From Parcubacteria group bacterium GW2011_GWD2_43_10 (GTDB lineage: Bacteria; Patescibacteriota; Patescibacteriia; Veblenbacterales; UBA10138): a stretch of DNA of 47,078 bases. The notes beneath the pieces were generated by a model. It was not told the DNA's origin. It saw nothing but the letters and a program-made list of their open reading frames with translations, and ran no database searches. Positions 42,565-47,078 of this stretch are shown piece after piece. Each line of letters starts with the position of its first letter. Position 1 is the stretch's first letter. The stretch is taken from positions 1 to 47,078 of the forward strand of contig LCEZ01000003.1 of NCBI GenBank assembly GCA_000995845.1, read 5' to 3'. The position numbers and the translations under genes were made by a program.

Positions 42565-42948
42565 ATGACTAATACAGGTTTTTGGTCAGCAGTCACCTCC
42601 AAGTTTTTTTTATTAACGGCCATAGTCGCTCTGGCGGCAGTTGGTTATGGCGTGCTTAAAAGCGCCGTCCGCAGGGCAGAAATTGAACGTGAGATTCAGG
42701 CTTTACGCACTGAAATAACTGAGCACCAATCTAAAAGCCAAGAACTTTCCCAGTTAATTGATTATTTAAACAGTGAAGAATATAAAGAAAGGGAAGCCCG
42801 GTTACAGCTTGGTTTGCAAAAACCTGGTGAAAATGTAGTGGTAATTCCCAATTCAGCCGATACTACCACCGAGAGCGAGTCTCAGGCTAGCAATTCTAGT
42901 CAAGCTAATTGGCGTTTATGGATAAATTATTTTTTAGGGATAGATTAA
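42565..42948 (+). CDS. DivIC/FtsB-type septum initiator
   Basis: This 127-residue protein has one membrane segment (about 10-31), then a coiled coil (AEIEREIQALRTEITEHQSKSQELSQLIDYL near 38-68). The family signature follows: SEEYKEREARLQLGLQKPGENVVVIP near 70-95. Such proteins hold the division complex together on the outer side of the membrane. The C-terminal tail is Ser-rich. A PpiC gene lies 3 bases after it. Confidence 0.9.
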   Translation: MTNTGFWSAVTSKFFLLTAIVALAAVGYGVLKSAVRRAEIEREIQALRTEITEHQSKSQELSQLIDYLNSEEYKEREARLQLGLQKPGENVVVIPNSADTTTESESQASNSSQANWRLWINYFLGID

Positions 42949-42951
42949 TTT

Positions 42952-44094
42952 ATGGCTAGTAAAAAACCAAAGAAAAAATCTATTAAGGATTCGGACACTA
43001 TTAAGCAACTGGAACTTAAGGCTAAATTAGAGAAAGAAGTCAGTGCCTTAACCACGGTTAATAGCGCTCAGCCAACTGAGCCAGATATGCCGTCCCAGCA
43101 AAAAATTTGGCGGCGTGCCTTGTTAGAGGAAATTAAAGCCAGTGAACAACCAGAGGTGAAGGTAAATGAAATTAGCCCGGTTGATAATACCGAAAACTTG
43201 AAGCAAAGATTACATGTTAAAAAATCTAAGAAACGCTTACTGTTTTTGGCGCCACTGCTAGCTCTGGTAGTTTATGTTGGTCTTTATTTACTACGGGTTG
43301 ATAATTATTATTCAGCTCTGCCTAAGTTTATGCCCTGGCCGGTGGCCATTGCCGGCAATAAAGTTATTTGGCTGGATGAGTTAAAAAAACAAGCTGCCTT
43401 GGTACAAAAATTTAAAGTTACAACTGATACTGAAAGTTTGGCCTTAAATCATATTATTGAAGAAAATTTAATAACCGATAATTTTAATAAGAATAATTTA
43501 TCACTGCCTTATAGTTTAGTTGCTCAGCAATTAGCCGGTCTAGCTCAGGAGTTTGGTTCGCCCCAGGATTTTGCTGATTATCTATATGCAACCTACCAAG
43601 TAACCGGACAGGATTTTAGCCAGTTTATTCTAGAGCCTTATCTGCGGCGGTTAGTTTTGCAAGAGTACCTAAGCCAGGATGCAACCAGCTTAGGGCGGGC
43701 TGAAGCCAAAGCCAATGCCATTGGGCAAAAAATTAATGCTAATGAACTTAGTTTTGCTCAAGGGGCCAAAGAGTTTAGTAATGATACCTTAAGCGCGGAC
43801 CAAGGCGGTGATTTGGGCTGGTTTAGCTGGGGTACGATGTTGCCGGAATTTGAAGCCGCTTTGCGCAATCTGGCTGTTGGTGAAATTAGCCCGCCGGTTA
43901 GAACGCGCTATGGTTATCATTTAATCAAGTTGGACGAAATTTCTGGGTCAATTCCGGATAATGATGAGACCTCAGCTGAACCAGGCAGTGTACGCGCTTC
44001 TCATATTTTTATTCAAGTAGTTGATTTTGAGGCTTGGCTAGCTCAGCAAAAAAACGAAACTTTTAAGCTCTACTTATTGCCGCTTAAAAGATAA
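42952..44094 (+). CDS. membrane-anchored PpiC/SurA-type peptidyl-prolyl isomerase
   Basis: This 380-residue protein has a long charged cytosolic N-terminus, one membrane segment near 97-113, a SurA-like chaperone region (about 130-240) and a parvulin domain near 255-330 (FAQGAKEFSNDTLSADQGGDLGWFSWGTMLPEFEAALRNLAVGEISPPVRTRYGYHLIKL). A short extra RASHIFIQ segment at the end looks like the start of a second parvulin repeat that is cut off. It probably helps exported proteins fold. Confidence 0.9.
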   Translation: MASKKPKKKSIKDSDTIKQLELKAKLEKEVSALTTVNSAQPTEPDMPSQQKIWRRALLEEIKASEQPEVKVNEISPVDNTENLKQRLHVKKSKKRLLFLAPLLALVVYVGLYLLRVDNYYSALPKFMPWPVAIAGNKVIWLDELKKQAALVQKFKVTTDTESLALNHIIEENLITDNFNKNNLSLPYSLVAQQLAGLAQEFGSPQDFADYLYATYQVTGQDFSQFILEPYLRRLVLQEYLSQDATSLGRAEAKANAIGQKINANELSFAQGAKEFSNDTLSADQGGDLGWFSWGTMLPEFEAALRNLAVGEISPPVRTRYGYHLIKLDEISGSIPDNDETSAEPGSVRASHIFIQVVDFEAWLAQQKNETFKLYLLPLKR

Positions 44095-44300
44095 AATCCA
44101 CCAGGCAAGCTGATGGCTAAAATAGCCAGATAACTGGAGCCGGTGGTCGGGATTCCCCTGCGGGCCGGGGCGTCGCGGCGCTTGGGCGCATCGCGCCCGC
44201 CCGTTGCCGCGGCTCAAGCACAAGCAGTTGTGTTTTCACTTACGCTGCAACCCCACGACCTGCGCGTGGAGTTTATCCGCCGTAGGCGGAAATGCACTGC

Positions 44301-44414
<114 letters not shown>

Positions 44415-44445
44415 TCTACCAACTGAGCTACACCGGCTAAAAGGG

Positions 44446-44516
44446 AGCGGGTAACGGGACTCGGACCCGTCTCTCAACCTTGGGAAGGTCGCATAATACC
44501 CCTATACTATACCCGC
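44446..44516 (-). tRNA. tRNA-Gly(CCC)
   Basis: Acceptor GCGGGTA/TACCCGC, anticodon stem CGACC/GGTTG (one G-U), loop TTCCCAA with anticodon CCC, T-stem ACGGG/CCCGT and discriminator T. CCA is not encoded (CCC follows). The T-loop reads TCCGAGT, so position 55, normally T, is C. It decodes GGG. Confidence 0.9.
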
Positions 44517-44530
44517 CGGCAACTGCTACG

Positions 44531-44573
44531 GAGGATGGGGGAAGCTTACATACTGCCATTGTACTACACCCAC
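44531..44573 (-). pseudogene. 5' half of a broken tRNA-Gly
   Basis: The minus strand reads GTGGGTG-TA-GTAC-AATGGCA-GTAT, then TAAGC-TTCCCC, and breaks in the anticodon loop. ATCCTCCGTAGCAG, half of the CCTCCGTAG palindrome type, follows. No matching 3' half (CACCCAC) was found downstream. It is the first element after the cluster promoter. Confidence 0.6.
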
Positions 44574-44588
44574 ACTTAAAGCCAGACT

Positions 44589-44617
44589 ATTATAACGATT
44601 GGCCTAGTAATCAGCAA
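44589..44617 (-). promoter_or_regulatory. promoter of the minus-strand tRNA cluster
   Basis: Minus strand: TTGCTG (44617-44612), 17 nt and TATAAT (44594-44589). The start would be about 9 nt before the broken tRNA-Gly half, so the whole cluster, broken and complete copies, is probably one transcript. Confidence 0.65.
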
Positions 44618-44676
44618 GGATTTAGTGCCTAAGAGCTGATGATAAATTTAAAATATGGTATAGTAACAAAGCATTT

Positions 44677-45366
44677 ATGCCATTAATAGAGTTCCGTAAC
44701 ATTTCCAAAAATTATCCCGGTCAAACCGTGGCCTTGCATAATGTCACCCTCAATATTGATAAGGGCGAGTTTGTTTCCATTGTTGGCCAGTCTGGCACTG
44801 GTAAAACCACCTTGGTTAAATTATTAATTGCCGAAGAAAAACCAACCGAAGGGCGGATATTATTAGGCGGCTGGGATATAACCACTGCTAAAGCCAGGGA
44901 AGTGCCGGTGATTAGGCGGCAAATTGGCGTGGTTTTTCAGGATTTCAAGCTGCTGCCGCGGCGAACAGTTTTTGAAAACGTGGCCTTTGCCCTGGAGGTG
45001 GCCGGGGTAACAGCTGAACGCATTAAGGAAATAGTGCCACAGCTTTTAAAAATAGTGGGGCTGGAACATAAGAACGATCGTTTTCCCAAGCAGCTTTCCG
45101 GCGGCGAACAGCAGCGGGTGGTGATTGCTCGGGCGCTAGCACACCGCCCGGAAATTTTGGTCGCCGATGAGCCCACTGGGAATCTTGATTCTATTAATAC
45201 TAAAGAAATTATTGAACTTTTGAAAAAGATCAACGAGTTTGGCACCACGGTTATTTTAGTTACCCATAACCGCGAAGTGGTGAATGAATTGAAACGGCGA
45301 GTGGTGGTGCTAGATGGCGGGCGGGTAGTTTCTGATCAAGCTCGCGGGCGTTATGTTTTAAGTTAA
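44677..45366 (+). CDS. ftsE: cell-division ATP-binding protein FtsE
   Basis: This 229-residue ABC ATPase has Walker A GQSGTGKTT at 37-45, the FtsE-typical VFQDFKLLPRRTVFENVAFALEV near 88-110, the signature LSGGEQQRVVIARALAH near 139-155 and Walker B ILVADEPTGNLD near 159-170. With FtsX it controls wall hydrolases at the septum. A TATAGT box ends 12 nt before the ATG. Confidence 0.97.
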   Translation: MPLIEFRNISKNYPGQTVALHNVTLNIDKGEFVSIVGQSGTGKTTLVKLLIAEEKPTEGRILLGGWDITTAKAREVPVIRRQIGVVFQDFKLLPRRTVFENVAFALEVAGVTAERIKEIVPQLLKIVGLEHKNDRFPKQLSGGEQQRVVIARALAHRPEILVADEPTGNLDSINTKEIIELLKKINEFGTTVILVTHNREVVNELKRRVVVLDGGRVVSDQARGRYVLS

Positions 45367-45371
45367 TCTAT

Positions 45372-46289
45372 ATGTTCTTTGTAACTTTAAGCCGCGTTAT
45401 TAAATTCTCACTCCAAAATTTTTGGCGTAATTTTTGGCTGTCAGTGGTAACGGTCACTATTATTACCCTTAGTTTAGTTTCGGTTTCAATTTTGGGCGCC
45501 TTGAATATCATTTCGAGCGAGGCCCTAAGCCGCCTGGAAGAAAGAATAGATATTTCCGTGTACTTGAAGCCGGAATTAACCCTAGCCGAAGTTCAGGCCG
45601 TAAAAACCCAAGTGGAATCTTTAGCCGGGGTAAAGGCCGTAGAATTAGTTAATGCTGAAGATGCTTTGAACCGATTCCGCGAGCGCCATTCGTCTAACCC
45701 GTTAATTGCTGAGGCTTTGCTAGAAATTGGCGAGAACCCCTTAGGGGCGAGCCTGGTAGTAAAAGCTATTTCGGATCAGGGCTATCAGGAAATTTTGGAC
45801 GAAGTTACCAGTGAAAATTTTTCAGCTTATGTGCAAAACGCCAGGTATGATGATTATCGCCGGGTAATACAAGCGATTACTGATCTCTCAACAAAACTAA
45901 CTAACGTCGGTGAGATTATCAGCCTTATTTTCCTGATAATTTCGTTGCTGGTGGTATTTAACACTATCCGAATGAATATTTACACTCATCGGGAAGAAAT
46001 CAGCATTATGCGTTTAGTGGGGGCTTCTAACAGCTTTATCAGGATGCCGTTTGTACTGGAAGGCATCCTCTATGCCTTGTTGGCTACTTTAATAACCGCG
46101 GCCATCTTCTTCCCCGGATTATCAGCGGTTCAGCCTTATGTTAATGGCTTTTTCAATGGCTACCAGTTTGATTTAGTGCAGTACTTTACTGAACATTCTC
46201 TAAGTTTTTTTGGCTGGCAGTTTATTGGCGCCTGCGTTTTAAGCATGATCGCCTCGTATGTGGCAATGCGACGCTATCTTAGGGTTTAG
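45372..46289 (+). CDS. ftsX: cell-division membrane protein FtsX
   Basis: This 305-residue protein has the FtsX layout. A first membrane segment is near 22-45, then an external domain (about 46-175, DISVYLKPELTLAEVQAVKTQVESLAGVKAV). Three C-terminal membrane segments follow, with NTIRMNIYTHREEISIMRLVGAS near 198-220. It lies 5 bases after ftsE. The partner hydrolase is not in the window. Confidence 0.95.
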   Translation: MFFVTLSRVIKFSLQNFWRNFWLSVVTVTIITLSLVSVSILGALNIISSEALSRLEERIDISVYLKPELTLAEVQAVKTQVESLAGVKAVELVNAEDALNRFRERHSSNPLIAEALLEIGENPLGASLVVKAISDQGYQEILDEVTSENFSAYVQNARYDDYRRVIQAITDLSTKLTNVGEIISLIFLIISLLVVFNTIRMNIYTHREEISIMRLVGASNSFIRMPFVLEGILYALLATLITAAIFFPGLSAVQPYVNGFFNGYQFDLVQYFTEHSLSFFGWQFIGACVLSMIASYVAMRRYLRV

Positions 46290-46294
46290 ATCCA

Positions 46295-46648
46295 ATGGAT
46301 TTTGCCAGTAAAAAATGCGTACCCTGCGAAGGCGGCATGGCGCCACACACTAAAGAAAAGGTGTTGGAGTATTTATCAGCTGTGCCTGGCTGGCAAGCCG
46401 ATAGTGAATTTAAAAAACTAAGCCGTGAATTTACCCTTAAAGATTTTAAAGCGGCTTTAAAGTTTATTAACCAAATAGGGGAGATAGCCGAGGCTGAAGG
46501 CCACCACCCCAATATTGAATTGTTTTCCTGGAATCATGTCAGGATTGTTTTGTATACCCATGCTATTAGTGGGCTTTCTGATAATGATTTCATCTTAGCC
46601 GCTAAGATTAATCAATTGTGGGGCAACCAAGTTTCAGCTAAGGCTTGA
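46295..46648 (+). CDS. pterin-4a-carbinolamine dehydratase-like protein
   Basis: This 117-residue protein matches PCD/DCoH. The family motif AEAEGHHPNIELFSWNHVRIVLYTHAISGLSDNDF lies near 66-100, with the catalytic histidines H71, H72 and H89. The N-terminus CVPCEGGMAPHTKE is typical of PhhB-like proteins. No pterin-dependent hydroxylase is nearby, so the real role may be different; it follows ftsX by 5 bases. Its TGA stop overlaps the -35 of the tRNA-Gln promoter. Confidence 0.92.
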   Translation: MDFASKKCVPCEGGMAPHTKEKVLEYLSAVPGWQADSEFKKLSREFTLKDFKAALKFINQIGEIAEAEGHHPNIELFSWNHVRIVLYTHAISGLSDNDFILAAKINQLWGNQVSAKA

Positions 46649-46673
46649 CTATAGCAATAAATATCAGTAGCAT
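46645..46673 (+). promoter_or_regulatory. promoter of the tRNA-Gln locus
   Basis: TTGACT (46645-46650), an exact 17-nt spacer and TAGCAT (46668-46673). The start would be about 6 nt before the outer tRNA 5' end at 46686. Confidence 0.7.
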
Positions 46674-46753
46674 TGATAACCGCAGTGGGGGATCGTCCCG
46701 CCTCAGCGGGATAGGTCTAATGGTAAGCTGAAGCTTTCAGCCGGCGTTCGCTC

Positions 46754-46897
46754 AATAGTTTGAAAATGACATATTTAAATTCGTATTCACTGCTGGGGGA
46801 TCGTCTAATGGTAGGACACCACCCTTTGGAGGTGGCTATGATGGTTCGAATCCATCTCCCCCAGCAGTGCATAGGAAAATCATTTTTAAACTTTATT
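46754..46897 (+). mobile_element. hairpin cassette carrying tRNA-Gln
   Basis: Arms 46754-46793 and 46864-46897 are imperfect inverted repeats (shared blocks AATA, GTTT, AAAATGA, TAT, CACTGC). The inner six pairs (CACTGC/GCAGTG) extend the acceptor stem of the tRNA. The cassette replaces the anticodon arm of the outer tRNA. Mobility is inference. Confidence 0.45.
46794..46864 (+). tRNA. tRNA-Gln(TTG), complete, nested
   Basis: Acceptor TGGGGGA/TCCCCCA, D-arm GTCT-AATGGTA-GGAC, anticodon stem CCACC/GGTGG with loop CTTTGGA (anticodon TTG), T-arm GATGG-TTCGAAT-CCATC and discriminator G. CCA is not encoded (GCAGTG follows). It decodes CAA and, with wobble, CAG. Confidence 0.93.
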
Positions 46898-46927
46898 CGC
46901 TCACTTGTCAGTATGATGGTTCGCCTG

Positions 46928-46942
46928 CCTCCCGTAGGGAGG
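46928..46942. repeat. CCTCCCGTAGGGAGG palindrome in a tRNA T-loop
   Basis: A perfect 15-bp stem-loop, part of a 19-bp insert in the outer tRNA-Gln T-loop. It is closely related to the palindromes in repeat copies D and E (2187-2235 and 2516-2560). Confidence 0.8.
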
Positions 46943-47005
46943 AATCCATCTCCCCCAGCCAATCAACTATAAAATTAGATAATTATTAATCTTTATATAT
47001 ACATT

Positions 47006-47078
47006 ATGGCAAAAAGAGACACCGGTGTTGGCAAGGGTAATAAAACACGCAACCACAAGACTAAGAAGCGGCTGGAGA
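47006..47078 (+). CDS. start of a small basic protein (cut by window end)
   Basis: The first 24 codons read MAKRDTGVGKGNKTRNHKTKKRLE and then leave the window. The very basic, Gly/Lys/Asn-rich start suggests a nucleic-acid or ribosome-binding protein, but I cannot name it. A TATATA box lies about 7-12 nt before the ATG, in line with the near-leaderless pattern. Confidence 0.55.
   Translation, partial: MAKRDTGVGKGNKTRNHKTKKRLE

Larger units (their letters stand above)
46686..46961 (+). pseudogene. outer tRNA-Gln-like gene interrupted by a whole tRNA and two palindromes
   Basis: The 5' acceptor TGGGGGA (46686-46692) and 3' TCCCCCA-G-CCA (46951-46961) pair fully. The D-arm GTC...TAATGGTA is split by 20 bases with CCCGCCTCAGCGGG. 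The T-loop TTCG/AAT is split exactly by CCTGCCTCCCGTAGGGAGG (46924-46942). Removing either insert restores a normal loop. The anticodon arm is replaced by about 190 bases holding a complete tRNA-Gln. Its promoter and encoded CCA suggest this was the original gene. Confidence 0.65.

Noticed and set aside
46686..46961. A group I or other self-splicing intron in tRNA-Gln
   Set aside because: The inserts lack a recognisable intron core and lie in the D-loop, T-loop and anticodon arm at once; the large one contains a whole tRNA.
46717..46972. Reading frames on both strands across the tRNA-Gln locus
   Set aside because: They overlap the complete tRNA and its broken outer copy and show no protein-like composition.

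Overview
The window looks like a chromosomal segment of a Patescibacteria/CPR bacterium, Parcubacteria-like. This is inferred from the gene set: DUF4012, DUF5654 and Gmad2 proteins, tightly packed and often overlapping small genes, no visible biosynthetic operons, and a simple fermentative core. TGA is used as a stop codon, so the genetic code appears standard. Most start codons lack a Shine-Dalgarno sequence. Where a promoter can be read, its -10 box often ends only 6-9 nt before the start codon, which suggests leaderless mRNAs.

Layout. Bases 1-2580 hold a partial gene end followed by small unrelated genes (DUF2726, two NUDIX hydrolases, an ArsR regulator, two membrane proteins). They are separated by palindromic repeats that lie in the same orientation, giving a cassette-like look. 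Bases 2580-7200 carry a zinc-ribbon protein, a Gmad2 protein, a slipin, and a foreign-looking secreted protein next to a HEXXH metallopeptidase. Bases 7467-14300 carry an AdoMet-decarboxylase-like gene coupled to DUF3326, then mreB, an O-antigen-ligase-like protein, holB, frr and rseP. Bases 14451-21482 carry a BNR-repeat lipoprotein and an Rrf2-sod-sufCBDSU-cupin unit. Bases 21472-29646 carry a DUF4383-like membrane protein (minus strand), a PfkB kinase, pduL, ackA, DUF5654, a two-subunit 2-oxoacid:ferredoxin oxidoreductase, recJ and an RNase HI. Bases 29675-31400 (minus strand) carry a secreted protein with a T9SS-type C-terminal domain and the RNase P RNA. Bases 31468-40600 form a surface-polysaccharide cluster (phosphoglycosyltransferase, three GT4 enzymes, DUF4012, a structured RNA, murJ). 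Bases 40603-47078 carry lepA, a small membrane ORF, divIC/ftsB, a PpiC isomerase, a tRNA cluster, ftsEX, a pterin dehydratase and a tRNA-Gln locus.

How the genes fit together. The oxidoreductase, PduL and AckA form a short route from a 2-oxoacid to acetate with one ATP made by substrate-level phosphorylation. The oxidoreductase needs Fe-S clusters, which the neighbouring SUF system would supply under the Rrf2 regulator and alongside superoxide dismutase. MreB, MurJ, DivIC and FtsEX cover cell shape and division, and the glycosyltransferase block builds a surface glycan.

The most unusual part is the tRNA loci. At 46686-46961 and 44135-44437 a complete tRNA gene, flanked by inverted repeats, sits inside a second tRNA gene of the same isotype. 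The outer tRNA genes also carry GC-rich palindromes in their loops. The same palindrome family appears in the intergenic repeats near 2200-2570. I did not find this arrangement among feature types I know.
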